Part shown: piece by piece, positions 11,241 through 51,357 of the stretch
Position numbering within the stretch: the stretch's first letter is position 1
Layout of the letters: every line of letters begins with the position of its first letter
NCBI GenBank assembly: GCA_009760855.2
Contig: WPIO01000022.1
Span: forward strand, 2,861,001-2,925,000
Reading direction: 5' to 3'
Length of the DNA stretch: 64,000 nt
Source: Cristatella mucedo
Lineage: Eukaryota; Bryozoa; Phylactolaemata; Cristatellidae
The notes under the pieces: generated by a model
Seen by the model: the letters and a program-made list of their open reading frames with translations, nothing else
Database searches by the model: none
Told to the model about the DNA's origin: nothing
Position numbers and translations under genes: made by a program

Positions 11241-12329
11241 TTTAGGATGAGACTAAGCATGTCCAATAAGTATCAGGATGGTCTTATCGTTGTTGTATTG
11301 CTGTGGCTCCGGCGGGCGGCAGTTCTAGTGGAGTCTCACGAAGACACAGCTGCGGACATGAGCGGTAAGCGAGACTCTATTTCTCTCAACATATGCACAT
11401 ATGAGAGCTCGATGCATAACAGCAGAGGTCAAGGAATAGAAATACATTATGGCCAGCTTCGCTGCATCAATGGCTTAAAAACCACAGGTGAGGAATAGGC
11501 TTCGCTGTGTAAAGGGCATAACCGTTGGCCGCAGGTGAGGCATACATTAGTGTTAGGTCGTGCTGCGATAATTACAACAGCAGAAGCAGCAGGCTTACAC
11601 AACATCATCGCTAAACCTCACGAAGTTAGCGGCCGTCCAAGTGCGAATGTCGTCAATTGATGCACTAAACAAGGCCTTTCGGATTCAGGGCAAGGCTGAG
11701 GAGGGTCAAGGAATAGAACGATCACCAGCAGGACCAGACGGAGTCTTCGGGGGGGGGGTGAGGAAGCCAAATCTGCTCGGGATTTGTACGTAAAATCCAA
11801 AATCCGTGCAAAATAAGAGGAAAAAGGGCAACATTTTAGTAAAATCTGCCCGAAATGCCGGAATCTGCAACACAGTGCCAAAAATCTGCTTGAAATGTTC
11901 CCTGGCTTTTACTAGTGAAATTTGGTTTATTAATCATTATTGATAACTGAATTAGACCTCTCTCGATAGAGCTCATGGGAAATCGGCACACAATCGTAAG
12001 ATGTCCATGAACAATTTAATTCAATATATGAATAACACTAGCCGGCATGACTGTACACAACAACAATCATATGAACATGTTTTGGCACTTTGCATCATCA
12101 AAAGTCTAGGATGTATTGCTTTTGCTCAGCCTTTTCATTTGGACAGCACGGATAACTGCCTCGGGTCAATGATAGCTTAGCCTTAAAATACGGTATTGGG
12201 GAGTGGGCTTCGAATAGCGTCGCGAGTCTTTCTTTCGACTTGCTTTATAAACGATGGACTCAGGCAGTCCTCTCAAGATTCGATTCTGCAAACCAGACTC
12301 AAAAAAACTCCTTCCCTCCCTCTCTCTTC
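11241..12329. other. Intergenic, no recognised content
   Basis: No gene or clear repeat recognised. It contains a run of about 10 G near 11749. Confidence 0.4.
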
Positions 12330-12580
12330 TCAATCAAGTCGTTTGGCTGTACTTCGAAACGACCTAAAATTCTTTGGAGCCTTCGTCTTTAGTCCGTATG
12401 CTCCCAAAGCCTGGAACTCACTCCCGACTGACGTCACGATATGTCAAGACTTGATACTATTTATCCTCCTGAATTGAGACGTTAAAATAGAAGCTAAAAT
12501 GAGCACCCGTTCCCCACAGCATTTTCCGAGTCCACGTGAATTGTCCTTTGCCTGCTGTAAAAATTATCACTAACCATAGT
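12330..12580 (+). mobile_element. LINE family 1 C-terminal fragment
   Basis: Encodes VFSPYAPKAWNSLPTDV, matching the AFSSYAPKAWNSLPT block near the end of the LINE protein, followed by diverged 3' UTR sequence. Confidence 0.7.
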
Positions 12581-13036
12581 TTAGCATTGACAGTAAAAGA
12601 AGAAACAGTTTTGAAGCTACGGCCACGCGGCTCTGATGAGTAGTTATGTTGTAGAGGGTGTATCCACTTATAAGAACAAAAAACATTACCCGGTTACTCA
12701 CACGGTGTGTGGACTGCCTAATTAAAACCGAAGCATTAGTGAGCTACCGGTCGGTATTCGCTTGAGGTGGTTTGAATTGCCGGTGCAGCAACAGGACTTC
12801 TGTGGCATCAGCCCAGCTGCTCTCACTAACCTGAGCCCTCACCCGTGCTAGCTGCACACTGAGTAGTTCCTAGTACACGTCGTTCAACAGCAAAGAAACA
12901 AGTTCAATGTCAGGCCAAGTGAGCCCAAGACTCCAACCAACAAGCCCCTTTCAAACCAGCTGGCAACGTATGGACCGTTCCATAAAACAGCACGTGCTCG
13001 ATCTCGGTGCAATTACATGGAACATACTGTAAAGTG

Positions 13037-13150
13037 AGTGTAATAATAATAATAATACATTTGTATTGCGCCATCACAGAACTAAATCTCTTTCTACGCA
13101 CTCTGCAGATGCTGTAGAGAGAGTATTACCAAATGGTTGGCCGAAACATC
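13037..13150 (-). mobile_element. LINE family 1 3' end
   Basis: Reverse copy: (ATT)n tail, then ACATTTGTATTGCGCCATCA and the CTAAATCTCTTTCTACGC block. Confidence 0.7.
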
Positions 13151-14296
13151 TGCAAGCAGCAGGCATGGTGTAAGCAGGTACATGCACGCGAAGGACAAAT
13201 CACAAAGACACGATACACCTAGACTAGACAACATGGTTTGCAACATGCGAGAGAGCAGCATGTTCGTGGAGGCACAAATATACACTATAAGTCCTACGAT
13301 GAAACCGTTCAGAACTTGGACCCATTGCTCTGGCAGTCCCCCAGGTCCTCCGAGTTGATTGATGAACGCTATTGCTGTCCATCACCTTTATCCAGGTCCA
13401 CAATGCCAGTTGGGGCCTCGACTTGCCTATTAATGGAAGTGCAAAAAACTTGAAAAAGTAGGCCCACCGGACGGCCATAAAAACTCTGAGATCGTGCGGA
13501 TTTCGAGGATCAACCATAAATTATCAAACTCACAATGAATTTATAATGTAATTGAGTTAGAACGACCATCACCTGGATACAGGGTCGGTAAAGAGCAATC
13601 TCACAGGATGATATACAAATTATTTCTTATAGTCAAATTGTTTACATGATATGGACAATGTGAGCCAAGCAGTATGATTATAAAATGCCGGCATTGACAA
13701 TACATAGTGGCCAAATGAATGCTGTGTAACGAAAAGTGATAAAGAGCGAAAGTAATTACAGTTAAGCTGCTGAATACGGCTCAGGGATTAGGTCTTAAAG
13801 TACAAGGCGAAATTGAGATACAAAGATCCGTGCCTACATCAAATACAAGCATGTGAACAATTTTGCTATGATTGTCATGTTATGAGTTGAATCAAGCACG
13901 ATTTAAAAAATCAACTGCATTGCTTGCGTTGTAACGAGCAGCAATTGATAGTAACGTCAAGGTTTGTGCAAGGGTAAATGTGTTACCTGTCTTCAATGGA
14001 ATATCATAATCGTGTTCAGTTCGGTGACACGTATCATATACCATTCAGTCAAATGAATATCATAGATTAGGCTGCCGAGGACAAGACATCTTACATGTGA
14101 AATAGATTCAAGACATCCCTAGGTGGGCTGCAGGCCTTTGTACAACAGGCTGTCGGTTCAGGTAATATATTTATATTTAAGGGATGAGTACATTGCACGA
14201 CCAGGGCCCAGCTATGCCACCCACATTCATACACCTCTCACAGAACTAGGTACACTATGAGCTTCACCATACAAGAAACATCAAGCTGGCTATACT
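13151..14296. other. Intergenic, no recognised content
   Basis: AT-rich spacer. The overlapping short ORFs around 13137-13517 on both strands show no domain. It may include heavily decayed LINE sequence. Confidence 0.4.
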
Positions 14297-14385
14297 CCTA
14301 ATGATAGCTAACACATTTGTATAGCACCGTCAGAGAACTCAATCTCATTCTAAGCACTTAACATTTGCTGCAAAGGATGCAATCT
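14297..14385 (-). mobile_element. LINE family 1 3' end
   Basis: Reverse copy: ACACATTTGTATAGCACCGT, AGAGAACTCAATCTC and ACATTTGCTGCAAAGG. The tail microsatellite is degraded. Confidence 0.65.
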
Positions 14386-14489
14386 CACCCACACACATTG
14401 CTTTGCCAATCTCACTCACACGCATGCCGTACGAAAGAAATTAAGTCCCAATGATGCCATTTTCCTTAACTTAATGCAGCTTTCATTTT

Positions 14490-14838
14490 AAAGACGACCA
14501 TAGACGACCATATCAGCTCCACAGTCAAATCCGCCTATTTTCAGCTTCATAACATTGCTTTAATTCGGGCTTGTTTAGATAAAGATACCACGTCCAAGTT
14601 GGTCCATGCATTCGTGACATCCCGTCTCGACTTCTGCAACTCACTGCTTACTGGCCTACCAGCATGTGCGATCAGGCGATTGCAGCTGGTGCAAAACTCT
14701 GCAGCTAGGCTTGTCTGTCGTGAGCGTCGCAGTTGCCACATTACTCCACTTCTCGCCGACCTGCACTGGCTACCAGTCAAGCAACGGATTGACTTCAAGG
14801 TTTTGTCGCTCACTTTTAGGTCCCTTCATTCTATGGCT
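14490..14838 (+). mobile_element. LINE family 1, C-terminal segment (part B of an inverted composite)
   Basis: Forward frame encoding FVTSRLDFCNSLLTGLPAC, LQLVQNSAARLVCRERRSCH and LHWLPVKQRIDFKVL, the conserved region after the RT in L2/CR1-group LINEs. It stops at SLHSMA, where the next segment runs the other way. The rest of the same protein (DILPHQAKHRTTRF onward) resumes at about 16151. Confidence 0.85.
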
Positions 14839-16150
14839 CGTCTAACGAGAGGTCGCTTTGGAATACGACACCTAGATTCCGAGCTGATTCGACAGGAGAT
14901 ATGCTGGCAGAGCCAATTTTGAGGGTCAGCCTTTCCAATCTCTAGATCACACTGGGTTTGCCCATAACTAGTAACTTAGTTTTATCATCGTTAAGTTTTA
15001 GAAAATTTGCTGCCATCCATGTGCGGATGTCATCAATGCATGCAGCTAGTGAGTTTAGAGAATTTGAGGTGCTCGAAGGCTGGGAGGGATCAAAGCAAAG
15101 GTACAACTGAGTGCCATCCGCATAGAAGTGAAAGCCTAGATTGTGCTTGGCAATCACATCAGCAAGAGGCAGAGTATAAACCGTGAAAAGAACCGGACCT
15201 AGCACTGAGCCCTTAGGTACTCCATATTTCAGAGGTACTTCAGATGATCTTTGTCCATTCACGTCAATACTCTGGAGTCTCCCACTGAGATAGGACCTGA
15301 ACCACTGCAGAGCAGTGCCAGTGATGCCCAGGCGAGATGAGAGGCACTCTAGAAGAACTTTGTGATCGATGGTATCAAAAGCTGCCGAAAGATCAAGCAA
15401 AAAACAAGCAGAGACACTCTACCCATGTCTGCATTCCTAAGTAGGTCGTTGTATACCCGAAGCAATGCTGACTCTGTGGAGTGATTAGCTCTAAAGCCAG
15501 ACTGGAACTTACTAGCAAGGTGTGAGGTTTCGATATACGAGTTCAGCTGGTCTGCCACGACCCGTTCGAGTGTCTTTGATAGGAATGGTAGAAGGAAAAC
15601 TGGGCGGTAGTTGCTCAAGTTCTCTTGGTCAAGTGTAGCTTTCTTGAGAAGTGGCCTGACTACAGCTTTTTTGAAAGGTGCTGGGACATGACCTGAGGCT
15701 AATGACATATTAATTATGTTAGTTATGCATGGCAGCAGCAGATCAATGCAACGTAGGAGCAGGACAGTGGGAATAGGGTCCAGAGGACTTGTTGTCTTCC
15801 TTGATTGAGATACGAACTTTAGGACTACATCACTAGTGACCTGCTTAAATGCAGACATTGAGGTGCAGCCAGGAACCGAGGAACAGCATTCTAGTGGGGA
15901 GGTTGTCATCGGAGGGATGGATTCCCTGATCTTGTCTATCTTCTGCACAAAGAATCGAGAGAAGCGATCGGCTAGATCATCATTAGGATCATCAGGTAAG
16001 GAGCTAATCTGGGAACGGTTGAGGAGATGGTTTATTGTCGACATCAGCATTTTTGGATTGTGCATCTGTGATTCAACAATGTTTTTATAAAAACTAGACT
16101 TAGCCTTTGCTAGGATCGATTGGTACAACCTACAGTAGTCTTCATATGCC
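14839..16150 (-). mobile_element. LINE family 1, reverse transcriptase segment in inverted orientation
   Basis: On the minus strand it encodes the RT core: PVFLLPFLSKTLERVVADQL, FQSGFRANHSTESALLRVYN, LDLSAAFDTIDHKVLLE, GVPKGSVLGPVLFTVYTLPL and FHFYADGTQLY. The catalytic FYADD motif reads FYADG here. One frame change occurs near 15350-15400 and a stop lies at about 14940. The segment ends at SARNLGVVFQSDLSLDE, just upstream in element coordinates of where part B begins. Two bases of possible microhomology (TC) sit at the 14838/14839 junction. Confidence 0.85.
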
Positions 16151-16625
16151 TGATATACTACCCCATCAGGCCAAGCATCGTACCACCCGTTTTTCGGAAT
16201 CCAACAGTCTAGAAATACCTCATACAAACCTTAAATCCTTTAGAGACCGTGCATTTAGTTCATATGCTCCCAAAGCCTGGAACTCCCTCCCTACCTGCGT
16301 CAGAACATCCCCTGACCTGACCACATTTAAAAGGAACCTAAAAACACACCTATTTAGGACAGCATTTAGTGGGTCCCTGTGATTCGTCCTTTGTGTGCTT
16401 ATGCGTGCTGACACTGTGCATGCTGCCACTAACCACATTTGCTTGCTGACCCTGTGCATGTCACCCCTAACCATATTATTCATTTCGTTTGTTTTTCAAG
16501 CATGATTTTACTTACCATTCAATTGCATTTCACTTTACAGCAAATGTAAAGTGCCTAGAGAGAGATTGAGTTCTCTGAGGGCGCTTTATCAAGTGATTAT
16601 TATTATTATTATTATTATTAAAGCA
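16151..16625 (+). mobile_element. LINE family 1, C-terminus and (ATT)n tail (part C of the composite)
   Basis: Encodes DILPHQAKHRTTRFSESNSL, FSSYAPKAWNSLPTCVRTSP and THLFRTAFSGSL, then the 3' UTR. It ends AAAGTGCCTAGAGAGAGATT, CTGAGGGCGCTTTATCAAG and (ATT)n. It continues part B after the inverted RT block. Confidence 0.85.
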
Positions 16626-16943
16626 CTGCAATCGGAGATAGGAAAGCTTCCTTCTTACACGCGACCCAATAACACCTGCAGCTTTTTTTTAGGTACCAAT
16701 AAATAATTCCATGATGCTACTGACCGTTCGTTCTCCCTTTCAAAAAAAGTTCGTTCAAAGCAGCAGGAGCAAAGAACTGCAGTCTGCTACCAGCCCGACG
16801 CGGAGTACTTAATCAGTCAGCATATAAAGCAACAGCAGACGCATCTCTTACTCAGCGATGCTGCACAACGTGCTTGCAAACTAATACCGTAATACTGTAC
16901 ACGAGGGACAACATACGATCGATCCATACAAGGGGAACATAAA
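16626..16943. other. Region downstream of SMC3, no recognised content
   Basis: Short intergenic stretch between a LINE tail and the SMC3 3' UTR end. Nothing recognised. Confidence 0.4.
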
Positions 16944-16949
16944 TTTATT
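16944..16949 (-). terminator. Likely SMC3 polyadenylation signal
   Basis: AATAAA on the minus strand, about 257 bases beyond the SMC3 stop codon. It is the first canonical hexamer seen downstream. This would give a short 3' UTR of roughly 270-290 bases. Confidence 0.5.
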
Positions 16950-17205
16950 GTACATATGAACAAGAACTACTGGAGCCGTACGAGTGCCTTGGTAAACAAA
17001 AAGGCTGCTACAGACTGGTCAGAGATGCGCCATGCCTATAAAAATTAATAGATACAAAAGATAGCTCCATTTGTACACCATACGTCATTGCACTTGATCT
17101 GCGATTAGGCGCCGATAGCTAAAACAATCCTCTAGCAATGTGCTAGCACTTTGTACAGTTAACATGGCAACAGGCACTTGTTGCACATCTTCCGCTGGTT
17201 CTTGG

Positions 17206-45800
<28,595 letters not shown>

Positions 45801-45960
45801 CGCAATCTGCTTTCATATCATCGCTAAAATCTTGATCTGAACGTGAAAGCGGACTTTCGTCGGTCTAGCCAGCACAGCGCTCCCGCATTTCAACTCAAAA
45901 TGGCGGTAAAATCGCGCCCTCTGAGGTGGTGAGGTAATTCTACTGGAAGAGTGCCTGCTT
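45801..45960 (-). promoter_or_regulatory. Probable SMC3 promoter / 5' UTR
   Basis: GC-rich sequence just upstream of the SMC3 start codon. It holds AAAATGGCGG (45897-45906, a YY1-type core) and ATCGCGCCC (45911-45919, an E2F-like half site). Both motifs are common in promoters of cell-cycle genes. The transcription start is not visible. Confidence 0.4.
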
Positions 45961-46626
45961 GGGGTAAAAGAGACCTCAGACGCTGGTGATGGATAGCACA
46001 GGCTAATTTATTTCAGTCTGCTCTTGCAAGGGTGCAATCGCAAGAAGAATACTAAGCTGTGGAAGGGGATAAACTCGAGGTTGTCTCCTCGTGAAGGTCA
46101 TTGGTTTCCAAGCAGTTCGCCTTCGCCGTGCGAGCGCGGCTTGGAGGCGGGTGTAACTTTAGTAACCCGCTCAATAAGCCACTAGAATTGTATCATGTAC
46201 TAATACGCGCGATTTGAAAGAGCCGTAATAGGTGCGCGATTCTTTTCTTCATGTGGAGACGCGCGGCTAAAGAGGTCCGAATCGAGCAGGAGTCCGACCT
46301 ATAAGGACTCGGCCACGTGAGGTCGAAATTGATGCTTCGCTCGTTCGAATATGCCGTGCGAGGCACCACCGCGTCCATACGGTAACTCGTCATTGGCTCG
46401 TTCAATAGGACCGGCCGGCGAAGGAGTGCAGCTTGCCCTGCGAGTCCTTGACGTGGCGAATGTCGGACTTTCCGACAACGACTAAAATCTGAAATAATAG
46501 CTGAAAATTCGAAAAAAGTCGCGAATTCGAATGCATTTACACATAACATGCGTTTTTATTGATAAGGCTTTGCATTTCAGTCGACTTGAGCTGGATGTCA
46601 TTTTATAATGCGAAAGCATGCTGGGC
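45961..46626. other. Intergenic, unassigned
   Basis: A 118-codon open frame on the minus strand (46193-46549) is Arg/Ser-rich and matches nothing I recognise. No neighbouring splice signals support it as an exon. Confidence 0.4.
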
Positions 46627-46782
46627 TGATTTGGCCCAGTAGTTCAGGTGCTCGTTTTTAACAATCGAGGTCATGGTAAATGTATTTTACTACCGAGGTC
46701 GAGGGCTCGGGCTCCTTGGCATACGTGAAGCGCCTGAAGATAGATTGGGCTCTCTTATGACGTTAAACAAATGAATTATATA
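46627..46782 (+). mobile_element. tRNA-derived SINE, family B
   Basis: The head is TGATTTGGCCCAGTAGTTCA, followed by GTCGAGGGCTCGGGCTCCTT. The tail is GAAGCGCCTGAAGATAGATT, then ATGAATTATATATA. Confidence 0.65.
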
Positions 46783-47109
46783 TACATGCCCTCTAAATAT
46801 CAGTCGCTAGATTCGCGAGAAAATGTTACGCGGACCGTCAGAACCGTTCGCTGCTGAGCCTCGAAGTTTCAAAAGTGTAATGAAAAGATATATGTGAATA
46901 AACTATAATAGATTCAGTAAAGAGTTAGAACGGATTTGTTTGAAGCCTAAATTTTTCAGGCTATCAGGGCGCCGTGACGCCCGAAGACACTATGGTTCGA
47001 CATGGAAACCCTAATCCATACTAACTAATCCTCGCGATAGACTCATTTGCTTAAATCCAGAAATAAATATCCCAATAGAAATCGCTAAGTAAACATAGGA
47101 AACGGGAGT
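46783..47109. other. Intergenic, no recognised content
   Basis: About 330 bases between a SINE and the interrupted LINE tail. Nothing recognised. Confidence 0.4.
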
Positions 47110-47132
47110 TGGCGACAGTAATGATAATAAGG

Positions 47133-48464
47133 TGTAGCGCCCTGTTGGCTTTGGCTGAATTTTAGCACGAACAAGAGCTGTTCGGCGGCGGGCTAGAGCC
47201 CCTTTGTCCTGGAGCAGTGAGCCAGAGAGGAGCGTCAGTGCGGTTAGAGAGGAAGCGCTTAGGAGCAAGCCAGGAAGCTCGGAGACGAGCAGCGGCGATT
47301 CGGCCTTTAGAATTGGTCCGATACTCGCGGAAGCTGCTGATAGATGTTGGCTGGCCTGTCAACCCCCGCCTTCCCTCTTCCCAAGAAAGAAGCGTCTGGA
47401 ACCCATTCGCCATTCAAGCTGGACGGAGGTGCCCTGCCAGTGGCCTGGGAACGGTAGTCATTCCTTTCCGTAATGGGCCAAGGTGTCCGGGCCCAATACC
47501 ACTAAGCTCTTGCCCCATTGTCTCAGCCAAGTATTTAAGAGTCGAGCGACGCTCGCTCTGGGTCTTTTGCCTGGGGTCTTTTGTCTTTGGTCCGGCTCTG
47601 CGCCTCGGCGCCGTCGGGCACTCGTTTCTCTGAAAGCGAGGGAGGAGGGCGGGCTGTCCGCCGACGATGGACGGAACAAGACGAGACAGCGCTAGGAGGA
47701 TTCGGTGGAACCCCACCGAATACGGTCGTATCGCGCCCGAGCTGGCATTTTGTGTGTTCTTTCGTGTTTTGTGTTTCTTTTGTGTCGTGTGTGTGCGCGC
47801 TAGCACGTGCTCTCGGCATAGGGATTTGCCGACGCGAGCTAGGCGTAGTTGGCGTGTGTGGAGCTCTAGTTCACCGGGTAGGGTTTAGGCTCCGGGTCGC
47901 GCTTCAGTGTGGAGAAGTATTTCCTCCGCAGGAGTGCTTGAGTTGGCGTGTGTGGAGTATTCCGGTCGCACTGGTGGAAACCGAGTTCTAGTTCACCGGG
48001 TAGGGTTTAGACTCCGGTTCGCACTTCAAAGTGGAGAAGTACTCCCTCCGCTCGAGTGTTTAAGTGGCGTGTTTGGGGTATTCCCTCGGCACAGGTGGGA
48101 ACGGATTCCTAGTTCACCGGTTAGGGTTTAGGATCCGGGTCGCGCTTAGTGTAGAGGAGTATTCCCTCCGCAAGAGTGTTGAACGTGCGAGAAGTGTGGA
48201 GATAAAGCTGAACTAGACGCGCAGCGACTTTGTGCGCTTGCGAATAAAGTTCAGTAAAATCCCCAATTTGTGGGTCTTGCTTCCAATTCACGCCGCGGAC
48301 TCACGACCCCCTTTAGTAACGGTAAGCAGGTCAGCGCCAGAAACGCTCGTTTCGTGGCGGCCAGCTTATTGCGCGTAGGCGCGCACCGAACGGCATTAGG
48401 CGATAGGCTACGCCGCTAGGTAAGCGGCAGGTCAAGCTTACCCCGCCGAGCCTTCGGCGTTACA
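47133..48464 (+). mobile_element. Solo LTR of an LTR retrotransposon (fossil)
   Basis: The 1332-bp unit begins TGTAGCGCC and ends GGCGTTACA, an inverted pair with one mismatch. It is flanked by a 4-bp duplication (AAGG). A TATA-like TATTTAA (47532) and AATAAA (48243) suggest plus orientation with a U3-R-U5 layout. It contains about 2.7 copies of a 121-122 bp repeat. No coding domain is present, so it is a lone LTR left by recombination. The TG...CA ends and short target duplication suit a Gypsy-type element. It is younger than the LINE it interrupts. Confidence 0.75.
47849..48185 (+). repeat. Tandem repeat of 121-122 bp inside the LTR
   Basis: Units begin at 47865, 47987 and 48108 with CTAGTTCACCGG, each followed by TAGGGTTTAG, GTCGC or TTCGC, and CTCCGC. 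Copies differ by point changes and small indels, so the array is older than a fresh duplication. Confidence 0.85.
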
Positions 48465-48540
48465 AAGGTATTTGTATAGCACCCTAAGAGACCTTACTCT
48501 CTGTCCAGGCAATTTAAATAGGATGGCAAGGAAGAATATG

Positions 48541-48975
48541 CGAAAGGTATGGTGAGAGGCAGAAAGTATGAAAAGGCATCGAAAGCGATCGAATGGGTTC
48601 CGGAAACGGAAGAGGTGCAGGAAACGGCCACCGATGCAACTAAAGTTGGAATGGATATCTGTTCTAAGAGAATGTCACTGCACAAGCATAAGAACTTGAC
48701 GCAGAGTTTTTGCACGCTCAAATGGAGGATGATAGGACGTGCCTTGAGAAAAAGAGAAAAACCAATGATAAATATAAATGAAAGGCGGGGCTTGTGAATT
48801 GGGAGGAGAAAAATCAAAAAGCAAGTTTGAAAAATTTGAAGAGGCAAGTCAGAAGGACAAGCGATGGATGAATGAGATCATGTAACAGGTAATGCAGAAT
48901 GGCACTATTGAAGAAAAAAAGAAAAAAATCCAAATGTAAGGATGATATGAAAAGTATCACGAAGACGAGCCTAAA
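48541..48975. other. Unassigned; small plus-strand ORF 48549-48797
   Basis: A Lys/Glu-rich 82-codon frame with no recognised domain and no splice context. It lies between the LTR/LINE tail and a LINE family 2 copy and may be repeat-derived. Confidence 0.35.
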
Positions 48976-49610
48976 ATTGTAATTCCCTTTGGGCTGGGCT
49001 ACCAAAGAAAGCAGCTTGGCCACTGCAGCTGACTATGAATATGGCTGCAAGGCTAGTCTTCAAGTCCCAAAGATTTGAGCACGCGTCTCCTTTGCTAAAA
49101 GAGCTAGGATGGATGCCGGTTGAGCAAAGGATACAGAGCAAAGTTCTTACGATAACCCACAAGGCCCGCCACAGCTTGACTCCTTCGTACCTAGCTGAAC
49201 TGCTGCACCAGTTTCAGCCTGTTCGCGCCCTGAGGTCCTGTGTGGACAATAAATTAGCTGTTCCATTCCTCGGGTTAAAGACCGTTGGCGACAGAAGCTT
49301 TAGCTTTGCAGTTCGTAGGCAGTGGAACTCGCTTCCACAATTCTTACGCAACGACAACTACTCTCCTGCTGCTGACTATGGCTCATCCTTTTCAGCGGTC
49401 CTGAGCTACTACTTTCATGCTACTCACTACCTCAACTGCTCCCCTAACTCTGCTATGCTTCCCACTCTCTCTTTGTTGCGTGAGACGAAGTCTGTTGGCA
49501 ACCGAATGCGTACCGAAAGCCGCTTAGGCTGTGAGTTCGCTACACAAAACTCTCTTGCGTAACACCCACATGGTCTTTATGGCTTTGTGGAGTTACAGAC
49601 GGAGATACAT
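48976..49610 (+). mobile_element. LINE family 2 (L2/CR1-group), C-terminal part
   Basis: It encodes TMNMAARLVFKSQRFEHASP, WMPVEQRIQSKVLTITHKAR and LAVPFLGLKTVGDRSF, then the ORF end. It finishes TAACACCCACATGGTCTTTA and GGAGTTACAGACGGAGATAC. It is 5'-truncated and highly similar to 55684-56330 of the long copy. Confidence 0.85.
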
Positions 49611-50154
49611 GAAAGAAAAAGAGAGTCTGAAGACGCATGTGGAGACGGCATGGCTTGATAGAACCAGTTGCTGCAAGAAACGATTAGAAACTCATCAAAG
49701 GGGAAACAATTTCCAAAACAAGAAAACAGCACCCATTCTTTTTATCCAAACTCTGAGTAATGATGATACGGGAGGGAATCAATATAGGGTAGGCTTTGCC
49801 TTAAATATATTTAATTTGTAATGATAGAAAAGACATACTGTAAGTACGGATCTTAGTGACATTTTCCACTTTTAAGAATCAAGGGGACTTATGTTGAAGA
49901 TTACAGACAATCATTACAGGGAATTTCTGCAGATCATGGGGACTGAGGCAAAAGCGGTCATGCCAACAGCACTGAAACTCGTGGCTCCTGGTGAGATGGG
50001 ATTCTGGCTAGTTCTTTTTGACACATACCTTCTACTCACATGTCAAATAAATGCCCAAGCTGCCGCTGGTAGCGACTTTGTAATGCAACCGAAGGCTGAA
50101 CGTGGCACTCTTGAATGATGCACGAAGACTTACATTCGATATGATGCCCCTAGG
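49611..50154. other. Unassigned stretch after LINE family 2 copy
   Basis: Short plus-strand frames (49531-49821 and 49891-50118) have no recognisable domain. No splice-supported exon seen. Confidence 0.35.
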
Positions 50155-50308
50155 TCATAGCCGAGGGGTAAGGTGGTCACTCTTCATGACTCAGGTCGTA
50201 GGTTCGATTCCTGCAGTAAGTTATCCTGTATTGCTAGCTGCAAGTCGTGGTGATAGCCGTTAAGGCTCTTCTATTGTTATATAAATTGGGCCATACGATC
50301 GGCTAGCC
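50155..50308 (+). mobile_element. tRNA-derived SINE, family A
   Basis: Full-looking copy: box A TAGCCGAGGGGTAAGGTGG, box B GGTTCGATTCCTGCAG, body GCTGCAAGTCGTGGTGATAG and CCGTTAAGGCTCTTC, end CGATCGGCTAG. Confidence 0.75.
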
Positions 50309-50429
50309 TTTGAATGAAGATATGGTTGGGTTACACGAAAGTGGTATCGCTGACCCAAGCAGAAGAAGCAAGGGGTACTGTCTGGTCTGCAGTGGGGTTG
50401 AATCACATATTTTGGCTGAATCCACACCA

Positions 50430-50932
50430 TCTTCATTCTTTGGCTCCAGCCTACCTATCAGATCTACTCCCCCACCAGGCCAAGCATCGTACCACCCGCT
50501 TTTAGGAAACCAACTGTTTACCTATACCTCGTATAAACCTCAAATCATTTGGAGACTGTGCCTTTAGTGTGTATGCTCCCAAAGCAATGAGCTCACTCCC
50601 AACTTGCGTCACAACATCCCCTGACTTGACCAAATTTAAAAAGAAATTAAAAACGCACCTATTCATGACAGCCTTTAGTGGGTTCCCGTGATTCGTCCTT
50701 CGTGTAATTATGCGTGCTGGCACTGTTGGATGCTGCTACTAACCACACTTGCATGCTGACCCTTACAATGTCACCCCTAACCATGTTATTCATGTTGTTT
50801 GTCAAGCAAGATATTTCCACTCACCAGTCGATCGTTTTGTTCTTTTTCATCAAATGTAAAGCGCCTAGAAAAAGATTGAGTTCTCTTAGGGCGCTTTATC
50901 AAGTGTATTATTATTATTATTATTATTATTAT
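50430..50932 (+). mobile_element. LINE family 1 C-terminal fragment with (ATT)n tail
   Basis: Encodes APAYLSDLLPHQAKHRTTRF, then shifted C-terminal blocks. It ends AAAGCGCCTAGAAAAAGATT, CTTAGGGCGCTTTATCAAG and (ATT)n. Confidence 0.8.
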
Positions 50933-51357
50933 CCTATCCATAAGAATCTCAAATGTATGGCATTGAGACAGAAGCAGGCTTCTCTGACTGCATCACAACA
51001 CAAAGTCAATCGGAAGTGGCATATGCTCCTCTGGCTCTGGCACCGAAAAGGAACTCATAAAGTACCCTAGCAAACTAGCAATCGACTAGCATATAAAGTC
51101 AGGTGAAATTTCCCTGTGAGTGTCTGAATGAAATAAATGCGCCGTACTAAACCATTTGAAAAATATATATATATACTTTCTAAATGAATCCTATCGCTAC
51201 TCACTTCAGCCCAACAGCAGTTGCCAAATCTCTGAAAGCGGTGGCTGCTGCGGTCGCCATGCAGCTGCTCCAGTCCAGCTGTGCGACCGTGAACATATAT
51301 ATAATCGCACACCTTCCGTAGGTAGGCTGATTTCGACACATAATTAAACTTAGTGTA

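Larger units (their letters stand above)
47110..48540 (-). mobile_element. LINE family 1 3' end split by an LTR insertion
   Basis: The reverse ATT-type tail (47117-47132, ATGATAATAAGG) and the LINE end sequence (48465-48540, AAGGTATTTGTATAGCACCC) are two halves of one LINE tail. Removing the LTR and one copy of AAGG gives the normal family 1 end. Confidence 0.75.

Noticed and set aside
46193-46549. 118-codon minus ORF as a host gene
   Set aside because: No domain, no splice context and no conserved neighbour; kept only as an unassigned stretch.
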